NCBI GenBank assembly: GCA_016705325.1
Contig: JADIYJ010000014.1
Location: 62,001-126,000 of the forward strand
Source: Pseudomonadota bacterium
GTDB taxonomy: Bacteria > Pseudomonadota > Gammaproteobacteria > Steroidobacterales > Steroidobacteraceae
Direction of reading: 5' to 3'
DNA: 64,000 nucleotides
Under the pieces are notes generated by a model. That model was given only the letters and a program-made list of their open reading frames with translations. It ran no database searches and was not told the DNA's origin. How positions within the stretch are numbered: the first letter of the stretch is position 1; each line of letters starts with the position of its first letter. Below are positions 55,142-64,000 of the stretch, piece by piece. Both the position numbers and the translations under genes were made by a program.

Positions 55142-56393
55142 TCATCCGAGCTTCGCGGCGACGACGCCGAGGTCCCTGAGGATGCCTTCCGCGATCGGCC
55201 CCGAGCGGCGCTGCACGCGCTCGCGTTCCAGCACGCGGTCGACCAGTGCCCGATCGAGATCGAGGAACGTGAGCGGCTCGAGCGAATCGGCCAGCGCCTG
55301 TTCGAACACGCGTCGCAGCGATCCGCGCGTGATCGAGCGACCGCCGAGGCCGGCGATCACCGTGTGCACGCGATCGGGCGAGCCCGAGAACGATGCCGAA
55401 ACGTTGTTGCCGACAATGCCGCCCATGCCTACCGCCAGGCTTTTCTCCAGCACGACCACACGCTTCGCCTGTTGCAGCGAGTTACGTACCGCGGCGGCCG
55501 GCCACGGCCGGAAGCACGTGATGCCGAGCACGCCGATCTTGAGTCCCTCGTCACGCATCATGTCGACCGTGTCCTTGATCGTCCCCAGCACGGACCCGAG
55601 GGCGACCACGATCACGTCGGCGTCGCTGGTGCGGTATTCGTGCACGAGCCCGCCGCTGGGACGGCCGAACACGCGCCGGAATTCGTCCGCCCATGCGGGG
55701 ATCAGTTCCAGTGCCTGCTGCTGCTTGGCGTGCGCTAGGTAGCGCTTCCATGAACGCTTCGGGCCCGACCATGGCGCCGATCGAAACCGGATCTGCGGGA
55801 TCGAGCACCTGTCGCGGCACGTACGGCGGCAGGTACGAATCCACTTGTGCCTGCGTCGGCATGTCCACGCGCTCGTAGGCGTGCGTCAGGATGAAGCCGT
55901 CCATGCACACCATGACCGGCAGCGAAAGTTCCTCCGCGAGCCGGAAGGCCTGGATGTGCAGGTCGAGCGCTTCCTGGTTGTCCTCGGCGAACAACTGCAG
56001 CCAGCCGCAATCGCGCTGGCTGAGCGCGTCGGTGTGGTCGTTCCAGATGTTGATCGGCGCGCCGATCGCGCGGTTCGCCACCGTCATCACGATCGGCAGG
56101 CCGAGGCCCGCCGCGTTGTAGACCGCTTCGGCCATGAACAACAGTCCCTGGCTTGCCGTCGCCGTGTAGGCGCGGGCCCCGGTCGCCGAAGCGCCGATCG
56201 CCACGGACATGGCCGCGAATTCGGATTCGACGTTGACGAACTCACACGGCGCCAGCTCGCCGGCATCCACGCGCCGGCCGAGCGCCTCGACGATGTGGGT
56301 CTGCGGCGAGATCGGGTAGGCGCAGATGACCTGCGGGCGGCAGAGCGCGATGGCTTCCGCGACCGCGGCCGAACCTTCAACCTGCTTCAGCAC
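55142..56393 (-). pseudogene. 2-oxoacid:acceptor oxidoreductase alpha subunit, frameshifted
   Basis: The alpha (pyrimidine-binding) subunit. ATG 56393 reads MLKQVEGSAAVAEAIALCRP, AYPISPQTHIVEALG, FVNVESEFAAMSVAIGASAT, FMAEAVYNAAGLGLPIVMTV and INIWNDHTDALSQRDCGWLQ, all typical. At about 55735 (after GPEAFMEA) the frame shifts to HAKQQQALELIPAWADEFRR, GGLVHEYRTSDADVIVVALG and CFRPWPAAAVRNSLQQAKRV, ending at 55142. Its start overlaps the gamma-subunit stop by 17 bp. Confidence 0.85.
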
Positions 56394-56969
56394 CGGCGGC
56401 CTCCTTCTTCAGTTGGCGCTGCACGAACTCATAGGCTTCAGTGGCCGCGGCGACGTTGCTGGCCGCGACTTTTGGTGGGAATTTTTCGCCGATGGCGGCG
56501 GCGACCGACTCGAGCGAGACGCGACCGGTCAGCGCAGCAAAGCCGCCGAGCAGCGAGGCGTTCGGCAACGGGCGACCGACGTGGCGCATGGCGATTTCCG
56601 TGGCCGGCACCGTGCGAGGTGTGCTGCGCTGAATTTCTGCGCGAACTCGTCGAGGCCGAGATCCGCGAACGTCCGGGCGGTATTGATCAATATATAGCCG
56701 CCGGGCTGGAGGCCACCGAAGACATCGACCTGGTGGAGCAGGGTGGGGTCCTGGATGATCAGCGCGTCGGGCGCGAGGATGGGCTCGCGCAGCCGGATCG
56801 GGCGGTTGTCGATGCGACAGAAGGCGACCACCGGCGCGCCGGTCCGCTCTGAGCCGAAGCTCGGGAAAGCCTGTGAGTGCCGATCCTCGCGGAACGCTGC
56901 CACCGAGAGCAACTCGGCCGCCGTCACCACGCCCTGGCCGCCCCGGCCGTGAATCCTGATCTGGAACAT
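56377..56969 (-). pseudogene. 2-oxoacid:acceptor oxidoreductase gamma subunit, frameshifted
   Basis: The gamma subunit and first gene of the operon. ATG 56969 follows GGGGAGGAAA, a strong ribosome site. The N-terminus FQIRIHGRGGQGVVTAAELL and AFPSFGSERTGAPVVAFCRI is diagnostic. Near 56635 the frame changes after LDEFAQKF to TPRTVPATEIAMRHVGRPLP and LLGGFAALTGRVSLESVAAA, ending at 56377. The gene order gamma, alpha, beta, FAD/Fe-S subunit recalls NADH-linked phenylglyoxylate dehydrogenase (Pad) as well as pyruvate:ferredoxin oxidoreductases; the substrate is not determined. Confidence 0.83.
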
Positions 56970-57147
56970 GTTTCCTCCCCGCCCGTCCGGGCCCGGGAAC
57001 GACCATGCCTCGGAACGGTCGAATTGGACATCGTGTATGTCACGGATGGGGTGGCCGCCGCTGCGCGAAATTGCGAAACTGCGCCCCCACCGGGCGGGCC
57101 GGCTGCCTCCGGTCCGCCCATTCACTGACCCACTTGCGGAAGATCCC

Positions 57148-58962
57148 ATGACCAGACCGTCCCGGTTCGTGCTGCTTGCGTTCTCCCTGCTCATGGCTGC
57201 CTGGACTGTCACGCCCACGGGCGGGCTGGCCGCCGCCGCGCCAGCCGTTGCCGGCCGTGCACAGGCAGAGTCGCAGAAGCTCCATACGATCTTCGACGAG
57301 TACTTCGAGGAGTACCTGCAGCAGAACCCGATCCTGGCGACTTCAATCGGCGATCCGCGCTACAACGACCGTTTTGTCGTCGGCATCAGCCCGGCCGCCA
57401 TCGCCGCCGAGGAAAAGCTGCATCGCGAGTACCTCGCACGTCTGCAGACTGTCGACCGCGCCGCGCTGCCGGTCGCCGACCAGTTGTCGTTCGACATTTT
57501 CAAGACCGGTCGCGAGCGCGAGATCGAGGGCTTCAAGTTCCCGGACGAGCTGATCCCACTCAACCAGTTCTATTCGACACCGAACAGCTTCGCGCAGCTC
57601 GGCTCCGGCAACGGCATGCAGCCGTTCAAGACGGTGCAGGACTACGACAATTTCCTGAAGCGCCTCGATGGCTTCGTCGCCTGGACCGACCAGGCCATCG
57701 TCAACATGAAGGAAGGCGTCAAGCGCGGCTACACGCTGCCGAAGGTGCTGGCCGAGCGCACACTGCCGCAGCTCGAGGCGCACATCGTCGCCAAGCCGGA
57801 GGAATCGCTGTACTGGGGGCCGATCGCGAAGATGCCGGCGGACTTCGCCGAGGCCGACCGCGAGCGCCTGACCGGGCTTTATCGCGCGGCGATCGAGACC
57901 CAGGTCGTCCCGTCGTACCGCAAGCTCCGCGATTACATGCGCGACGAATACCTGCCGAAGACGCGCCTCAGCGACGGCATGGAAGGCCTGCCGAACGGCA
58001 AGGCCTGGTATGCCTACAACGTGAAGCGCGTCACCACGACGGACTACACGCCGGAGCAGATCCACCAGATCGGCCTCGATGAAGTGAAGCGCATTCACGG
58101 CGAGATGGAGGCCGTGATGAAGCAGGTGGGCTTCAAGGGCACGCGCAACGAGTTCTTCAAGCACCTCAACACCGATCCGCAGTTCTTCTTCGACCACCGC
58201 GAAGACCTGATTGCCGGCTACGACGCGATCCGCAAGCGCGTGAACCCGCGGCTGCCGCAGCTGTTCGAGACCCTGCCGAAGGCCGACTACGAAGTGCGCG
58301 CCGTCGAGCCGTTCCGCGAGAAGAGCGCGGCCGGCGGCCAGTACCAGGCTGCAAACGAGGACGGCACGCGTCCCGGTATCTTCTACGCCAACGCCTACGA
58401 CCTGCGCGCCCGCCCGAAGTGGGCGATGGAGGCGCTGTCGCTGCACGAGGCCAACCCGGGCCACCATTTCCAGATCTCGATCCAGCGCGAGCAGCAGGGC
58501 CTGCCGAAGTTCCGCCGGTTCGGCGGCTACACCGCCTTCAGCGAGGGCTGGGCCCTGTACGCCGAATCGCTGGGCCAGGCACTTGGCATGTACACCGATC
58601 CGTACCAGTACTTCGGCCGCCTCGAAGGCGAACTGTGGCGCGCCATCCGCCTCGTCGTCGACACGGGCCTGCATTCGAAGGGCTGGACCCGTGAGCAGGT
58701 GCTCGAGTACATGGACGCGAACAGCTCCGCGGCCGAGGCGCGCCGCGTCTCCGAGACTGAGCGCTACATGGCAATCCCGGGCCAGGCGCTGGCGTACAAG
58801 ATCGGCCAGCTCAAGCTCAGCGAGCTGCGCGCGCGCGCAGAGCAGGAGCTCGGACCGAAGTTCGACGTCCGCAAGTTCCACACGGCCGTGCTCATGGACG
58901 GCGCGCTGCCGCTCGACGTGCTCGAAGCCAAGGTTGACCGCTGGATCGCGAGCCAGCGTTGA
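57148..58962 (+). CDS. DUF885-family exported zinc metalloprotein
   Basis: A 604-residue intact protein. The signal peptide (FVLLAFSLLMAAWTVTPTGG) leads into a mostly helical body with a gluzincin-like zinc site, LHEANPGHHFQ, and a downstream candidate Glu in FSEGWALYAESLG. These match DUF885 proteins, thought to be peptidases. ATG 57148 follows GCGGAAG. It is divergent from the oxidoreductase operon and 17 bp ahead of two M16 peptidase genes, so the three may form one peptide-degrading unit. It is one of the few undamaged genes after 44 kb. Confidence 0.88.
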   Translation: MTRPSRFVLLAFSLLMAAWTVTPTGGLAAAAPAVAGRAQAESQKLHTIFDEYFEEYLQQNPILATSIGDPRYNDRFVVGISPAAIAAEEKLHREYLARLQTVDRAALPVADQLSFDIFKTGREREIEGFKFPDELIPLNQFYSTPNSFAQLGSGNGMQPFKTVQDYDNFLKRLDGFVAWTDQAIVNMKEGVKRGYTLPKVLAERTLPQLEAHIVAKPEESLYWGPIAKMPADFAEADRERLTGLYRAAIETQVVPSYRKLRDYMRDEYLPKTRLSDGMEGLPNGKAWYAYNVKRVTTTDYTPEQIHQIGLDEVKRIHGEMEAVMKQVGFKGTRNEFFKHLNTDPQFFFDHREDLIAGYDAIRKRVNPRLPQLFETLPKADYEVRAVEPFREKSAAGGQYQAANEDGTRPGIFYANAYDLRARPKWAMEALSLHEANPGHHFQISIQREQQGLPKFRRFGGYTAFSEGWALYAESLGQALGMYTDPYQYFGRLEGELWRAIRLVVDTGLHSKGWTREQVLEYMDANSSAAEARRVSETERYMAIPGQALAYKIGQLKLSELRARAEQELGPKFDVRKFHTAVLMDGALPLDVLEAKVDRWIASQR

Positions 58963-58979
58963 GAACAGGGAGCGATCGA

Positions 58980-60404
58980 GTGCGCAGAATCCTTGGAGCT
59001 GGCCGTGACTTTCGTGGAGCCTCGCCGGCGGCCAGGGCATGGCGCGCGACCGCAATCGCGTTCGGGCTGACCTTCGGTGCCTTCACGCAAGCGGCGGCCC
59101 CCGAAGTCCCCGGCGCCAGCCAGATCGTGACCCGCACGCTGCCGAACGGCATGAAGCTCGTGGTCTGGCCCGACAAGGACATCCCGAACGTCGCGATGTA
59201 CACGTGGTACCGCGTCGGCAGCCGCAACGAGCGGCCGGGCATCACGGGCATCTCGCACTTCTTCGAACACATGATGTTCAACGGCACGAAGACCCGGGCG
59301 CCCGGTGAATTCGACCGCATCATGGAGGGCAGTGGCGGTTCGAACAACGCTTACACCAGCTCCGACGTCACCGTGTACCAGAACTGGTTTCCCAGTTCGG
59401 TCACGGGCCTGATTTTCGACCTCGAGTCGGATCGCATGCGCAATCTCGACTTCGACGCCGGCAAGGTCGAAAGCGAGCGCGGGGTGGTTTATTCCGAGCG
59501 GCGCTCGTCGGTCGACAACGACAACTTCGGCACGTTGATCGAGCAGATGCAGGCGACCGCTTTCGTCGCACACCCGTACCAGATACCAGTCATCGGCTGG
59601 CCTTCCGACATCGAAGGCTGGAAGGTTACGGACCTGCAGGACTACTACCACCAGTATTACGCGCCCAACAACGCGGTGATGTTCATCGTGGGCGACGTCG
59701 ATCCCGAGGCGGTGTTCAAGCTGGCCGACCAGTACCTGGCCAGCATTCCGGCGCAGCCCGCGCCACCCGCTGTCACGACGAAGGAGCCGCCGCAGCTGGG
59801 TGAGTGCCGCCTGCGTATCGGGCGCGACGCCCAGACGCCCTTGATTGCCATGGCATGGCACACGGCCGCGGAGTCCGCTCGCGAGGCGCGAGTGATGGAA
59901 GTGCTGTTGGCGATCCTCGGCGATGGCGACTCGTCGCGGCTCTACCAGCGTCTGGTCGAGCAGGAGCAAGCCGCGGTCGACGTCGGCACGCAGTTCGACG
60001 CCGGTTTCGATCCGGGACTCGCCTGGGTTTATGCCGTCGTGCCGCCGGGGGCGACGTGACTCGCACCGAGAAGCTGATCGACGAAGAGATTGCGCGACTC
60101 GCGCAGGAAGGCCCGACGCCGGTGGAAATCACCAAGGCCCGCAACCAGGCGCTGGTCGGTTTCTGGCGCGGGCTCGAGACCATCAGCGGCAAGGCGCAGG
60201 CACTCGGCCAGTACGGAAGTCTTTCATGGCGACTACCGCAAGCTTTTCGGCGCACCGGCGGAGTACGAGAGCATCACCGCGGAGGACGTGAAGAACGCAG
60301 CGACCACGGTGCTGCGCCGCGAAAACCGCACGGTCGGCGTGCTCGAACCCAAGGTCGAGCCTAGCGTCACGCCGCAGGCGCCGGCCACGGCAGGTGCGAC
60401 GTGA
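58980..60404 (+). pseudogene. M16-family zinc peptidase (catalytic subunit), two compensating frameshifts
   Basis: About 474 residues when restored. GTG 58980 follows CAGGGAG. A long signal peptide (ATAIAFGLTFGAFTQAAA) precedes the M16 domain with HFFEHMMFNGTKTRAPGEF (inverted zinc motif HxxEH) and ESERGVVYSERR with the third-ligand Glu. At the G run near 60050 one G is missing (VPPG to DVTRTEKLIDEEIARLAQEG). Near 60213 one extra G restores the original frame (QY to EVFHGDYRKLFG). It ends TGA 60404, overlapping the next GTG. Such proteins usually work as a heterodimer with the next gene's product. Confidence 0.87.
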
Positions 60405-61817
60405 TCCGTCGTTCGGTCCTGCGCTCGTTGCTGTCCTGCCTCGCGCTGCTGCCGGTTGCTGCCGCGCTGGGCGCCGGTGAGGTGAAGCTGCCAGTCTACA
60501 AACTGGCGACACTGCCCAACGGGGCCGTAGTCGCCCTGGTCGAGAAGCGCGACACACCGCTGGTCTCGATGAACGTCACCCTCCGTGGCGGCGGGCTCGG
60601 CGATCCGCCCGGCAAGGGACGGCACCGCATCGCTGTACACCGACCTGATCCAGAAAGGCGCAGGCAATCGCACGGCCGCGCAGTTCGCCGAGGCCATCGA
60701 GAACGTGGGCGGCTCGCTGTCGGCCGGGGCGGGCACCGAAAGCATAGGCGTCAATGCCAGTTTCATGTCTCGCGACGTGGACCTGATGCTCGAGCTGGTT
60801 GCCGACGTGCTGCAGCGTCCCCGGCTCGACGCCGCTGAATTCGAAAAGGCGCGCACGCTGGCCGTGCAGTCGATCGTGGCCGCGAAGGATTCGGACCCGC
60901 GCGCCTTGATGAGCAGCTACGGCGATGCCTGGCTGTTTCGCGGCCATCCGTACGGGCGGTCAGTGGGCGGCAGTGAGGCCTCGCTGGCAGCGATCACGCT
61001 CGACGACATCACGCGTTATTACGCGGGGCAGGTGGGTGGTGACCGGCTGATCATCACCGTGGTCGGTGACTTCGACACGGCCATGCTGCTGCAGCAGCTC
61101 GAGCGTGCGTTCGGCACCTGGCGCAAGGCCGGCGCACCCCTGCCGACCGTGCCTCCTCCCGCCAGGGCGACCGGCCGGCCGGTGCTCCTGGTCGACAAGC
61201 CCGGTGCGACGCAGACGTACTTCTGGCTCGGAAACGTCGGTGCCTCGCGCACGGATGCTGCGCGTACGGCACAGTCGGTGGTCAACACCGTCTTCGGCGG
61301 ACGATTCACGTCGATGCTCAATACCGAGCTGCGGATCAAGAGCGGGCTCACTTATGGCGCCAATGCATCCTTCAGCCGGCCCTCGCAGCCCGGCTCCTTC
61401 CGCATCGCGTCGTATACCGAGACGGGCAAGACCACGCAGGCGATCGACATGGCGCTCGACGTGCTGGCGCGCCTGCACAAGGACGGTCTCGACGCCGACC
61501 AGCTGCGATCGTCGCAGAGCTACATGCTCGGCCAGTTCCCGCCGTCGATCGAGACCAACGGGCAGATCGCGGCGCGCCTCGCCGACATGCTGTTCATGGC
61601 CTCGGGCCGGACGACGTAGATGAGTACGCGGCGCGGGTGACGCAGGTCGACGCGGTTGCCGTTCGCAGCGCGATCGAGCAGTCGTTTCCGCAGCCGGATA
61701 ATCTCGTCATCGTGCTGATCGGCGACGCGGCGAAGATCCGCGAGGCGGTGAAGGTAGTACGGCCCGGTGACCGAGATGAAGATCACCGATCCGCGCTTTA
61801 CTCCGGCGACGAAGTGA
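60401..61817 (+). pseudogene. M16-family peptidase, non-catalytic partner, frameshifted
   Basis: The partner subunit. GTG 60401 overlaps the previous stop (GTGA). A signal peptide (LRSLLSCLALLPVAAALGAG) precedes VYKLATLPNGAVVALVEKRD. An extra G near 60612 shifts the frame to GTASLYTDLIQKGAGNRTAA, where catalytic members would have HxxEH; its absence marks the non-catalytic type. The body continues to SYMLGQFPPSIETNGQIAAR. A shift near 61612 leads to DEYAARVTQVDAVAVRSAIE and NLVIVLIGDAAKIREAVK. A last shift near 61755 gives TEMKITDPRFTPATK with TGA at 61817. Three small indels are needed. Confidence 0.82.
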
Positions 61818-62462
61818 AGCAGCGCACGGCGCTGATTGCGGGCGCGTCGGGTCTCGTCGGCGGCGAGTGCCTGCGGCGCCTGCTCGCGTCCGACGCCTAT
61901 ACGAAAGTCACGGTCGTCACGCGTCGTTCACTAGGGTCTGACGCGAAGCACCAGAAGCTGCGTGAGATCGTCGTCGATTTCGCGCAACTCGACAGAATCA
62001 AGGCGGAGCTGCGCGCCGACCACGTGTTCTGTGCGCTCGGCACGACGATCCGCAAAGGCGGGATCGCAGGCGAAGTTCCGCCAGGTGGATTTCGAGTATC
62101 CGCGTCACCTGGCGGAGCTGGCGCTCCGCAACGGGGCAAGGCACTTTTCGCTGGTCAGCGCACTCGGCGCCAGTTCGAAGTCGGGCGTGTTCTATTCCCG
62201 AGTGAAAGGGGAATTGGAGGATGCCCTGCGCGCGATGAACTGGCCGAGCCTTTGCATCCTGCGGCCTTCCGTCATCGCCGGAGACCGCCAGGAATCGCGG
62301 CCACTCGAGCGCTTGAGCGAGTTGTTGCTAAGGTTCGGACCGGCGACTTATCGGCCGGTTGTGGCCGGCAGGATTGCGGCCGCCATGGTAGCCACTGCCC
62401 AGCGTGAGCCGCGCGGAGTCACGATCCTGGAGTCGCGCGAGATTCCCCGGGCTGCCGGGTAG
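61814..62462 (+). pseudogene. NAD(P)-binding atypical SDR (HTATIP2-like), frameshifted
   Basis: A protein of about 215 residues. GTG 61814 overlaps the preceding stop (GTGA). KQRTALIAGASGLVGGECLR is the dinucleotide-binding start. One extra G near 62055 shifts the frame after DHVFCALGTTIRKA to FRQVDFEYPRHLAELALRNG, HFSLVSALGASSKSGVFYSR, KGELEDALRAMNWPSLCILR and PSVIAGDRQESRPLERLSEL. It ends TAG 62462 and overlaps the 3' end of the minus-strand channel gene by 44 bp. The substrate is unknown. Confidence 0.8.
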
Positions 62463-64000
62463 CTGGCTGGTCTGCAGCGGGTTGCGCCGGCGCCTGGTAC
62501 CACTGCTCCTTCGGCACGAACTTCTTGTCGGCCGGATCCGCCTCGTAGTTGGGCGACATGATCTGCACGCCGAACTCGTTGAAGACGTCCTGGATGTGCG
62601 CGTGCAGTTCGTTGAGCACGGCGAGCTTGAGCTTCGGGTCAGCCACGCAGACGATGAGCGTGTACTCGACGTAAAAATCCTTCAGCGCCGTCTGCAGCAC
62701 CCTTGGCGGTGGATCCTGCGCGATCCTCGACGTGCGTTCCGCCGCCAGCTGTAGCATTGCATGCACCTGTCGCCATGGCGTGTCGTAACCGATGGTGACT
62801 GAGGTAGTCAGGCGCATGCCGCCGTTCGCCACCAGGCGCGAGAAATTACGCGTCACGTTGCTGGCCAGGTAGGCATTTGGCAGCGTGACCTCGACGTTGC
62901 GCAGCGTCTCGATGCGCGTCGTCAGGAAGCCGACGGACGTCACCGTGCCCTCGGTCTCGCCCACCAGGACGAATTCGCCCGGGCGCAGCGCCTTGGTGTA
63001 CATCAGCATCAGCCCGCTCACGGCCTGGTTCACCACGCCGGATGCGCCGATGGACAGCATCAGGCCGACGAATACGCCGATGCCCTTGAAGGCCTCGCTG
63101 TCGCTGCCTGGAATGTACGGATAGGCCGCGACCAGCGCGAACAGCCAGATGATCGCCGTCAGCAGCTTCCCGGTAGGACGCGCCGTGGTTTCGTCGATCC
63201 AGCAGACATGGATGCGGCCTGCCTGCACGCCTTCGAAGAACGCGCGCACGATGCGCACGATGAACCGAGTGACGAAGAAAATCAGCGCGACGAACAGCAG
63301 CCCCGGCACCGCATGGAGAATGTTGCGCCCGAAGCGGCCGAGAGCGCCGAGGAGGTTGTCGAAAAGACCCTCGCCCCAGGGTCGCGTGTAGGGGAAGAAT
63401 TCGAGTACCAGCGCCGCCCACTAGACGACGAGCAGCGCGACAGCCCAGGCAACCAGCTTCACGGGCACGACCGCCAGGTCGGAGATGCCGGAATGGCCCA
63501 CGACCTGCTGGCTCCAGCTGGGTGCCAGCTTTTCGGAGCGCAGCTGCACGAAGGCTCGAATCCGCCGCGCAAGGAAGGCGTAACCCCGCGTGATGACCCA
63601 CAGCAGGCAGGCCAGGATCAACGTGGCCAGCAGCGTGTAGCCGATCGCCCGCAGCATCGCCTCGGAGTTGCGGCTTTCGCGCAGCTCGTCGAGCGCCTGT
63701 TGCAGGTTGCGCAAGGCGGCGTCGGCCGCCTGGGCCGTCGTCTCGCCAGCTTCCTGGTTCGCGTCGCCGTCGAGGATCCGGAAGGCGAATTTGCCGTCAA
63801 TCTGGATCGCGACGCCTTCCGGGAGCGGCCGCGTCGACACGACGAGGGGACCGCCCCGCTCGAGCAGGACCGCGAGGCCGTCGGTGATCGTATCGACCCG
63901 GTCAGCCGGGCTCGCGCCAAAGGCCGTCGCCCGCAGCGTCGTGATCGGCCGATTTGCGACGACGAGTTCGGCGGGTGCGAACGGTTCGGCGTCAGCGGTC
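62419..64000 (-). pseudogene. MscS-family mechanosensitive channel, in-frame TAG, 5' end outside window
   Basis: A single minus-strand frame runs from the window edge to TGA at 62419, broken once by TAG at 63423-63421 (GTC GTC TAG TGG GCG). Upstream are a periplasmic region (QIDGKFAFRILDGDANQEAG, then coiled AALRNLQQALDELRESRNSE) and the first membrane helices (LLATLILACLLWVITRGYAF). Downstream are further helices and the MscS pore/beta-domain (IGASGVVNQAVSGLMLMYTK, FVLVGETEGTVTSVGFLTTR, VTLPNAYLASNVTRNFSR). A one-base change at a TAC/TAT-type codon explains the stop. The start lies beyond 64000. Confidence 0.85.

Overview
The window is 64 kb of high-GC bacterial chromosome. The gene content (AlkB hydroxylase with a 2Fe-2S ferredoxin, quinohemoprotein alcohol dehydrogenase, TonB receptor, FrmA/FghA, WS/DGAT, OmpA-type porin) fits an aerobic, hydrocarbon- or lipid-using Gammaproteobacterium. 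I infer a Nevskiales/Steroidobacterales-like lineage from style only; there is no rRNA, tRNA or other strong phylogenetic marker here.

Layout. 1-5.3 kb: large subunit of glutamate synthase (cut by the window edge), a small membrane protein and an RlpA-like protein. 5.3-15.7 kb: an oxidation island. A decayed and an intact HSL-family esterase lie tail to tail, then a TetR regulator divergent from an alkane-hydroxylase-type AlkB with a perfect palindrome between them. Downstream of AlkB follow a 2Fe-2S ferredoxin, a DNA-repair AlkB, a cytochrome c4-like protein that has lost one heme cysteine, a di-heme MauG/CCP-type protein, a beta-helix/cytochrome c fusion and a TonB-dependent receptor. 15.8-28 kb: a mobile and decaying zone holding an intact IS1634-like element that ends at the stop codon of vapC, a VapBC-type pair, a HigA antitoxin with only a stub of its toxin, two attC-like sites around a CPBP protease with a toxin-antitoxin cassette behind the second one, a roughly 0.5 kb almost pure-G tract, a wrecked second IS1634-type transposase and a frameshifted DUF1801 gene. 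A PQQ alcohol dehydrogenase, an amidase and an iron alcohol dehydrogenase are interspersed.

28-38.2 kb: nine tightly packed minus-strand genes that look like one lipid operon: ThDP enzyme, BASS transporter, NAD-epimerase, SDR, ExoD, DUF2505, WS/DGAT acyltransferase, DUF3047 protein and acyl-CoA synthetase. The first four junctions are 1-4 nt start/stop overlaps. 38.2-44.2 kb: TauE/SafE permease, deleted GST, secreted methyltransferase-like protein, sulfotransferase-like protein with a class IV aminotransferase, and formaldehyde detoxification (FrmA, FghA).

44.3-64 kb: a protein with seven 18-19-residue VNG repeats, WYL regulator, DUF2891, three M16 peptidases, an OmpW/OmpA-type porin, a second secreted methyltransferase-like protein, a four-gene 2-oxoacid:acceptor oxidoreductase operon, a DUF885 metalloprotein, an NAD-binding protein and an MscS-type channel. 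Almost every gene here except WYL and DUF885 is broken by small indels, many in G or C runs, and the channel has an in-frame TAG. Such a cluster of lesions in otherwise well-conserved genes looks more like consensus error than natural decay, so these genes are annotated across their frameshifts.

Working model: the AlkB module oxidises a hydrophobic substrate, the PQQ and iron alcohol dehydrogenases and the AlkK-like ligase pass it towards acyl-CoA, and the WS/DGAT operon stores acyl groups. The periplasmic heme proteins and beta-helix cytochrome beside AlkB are the least explained part and the best candidate for undescribed biology.
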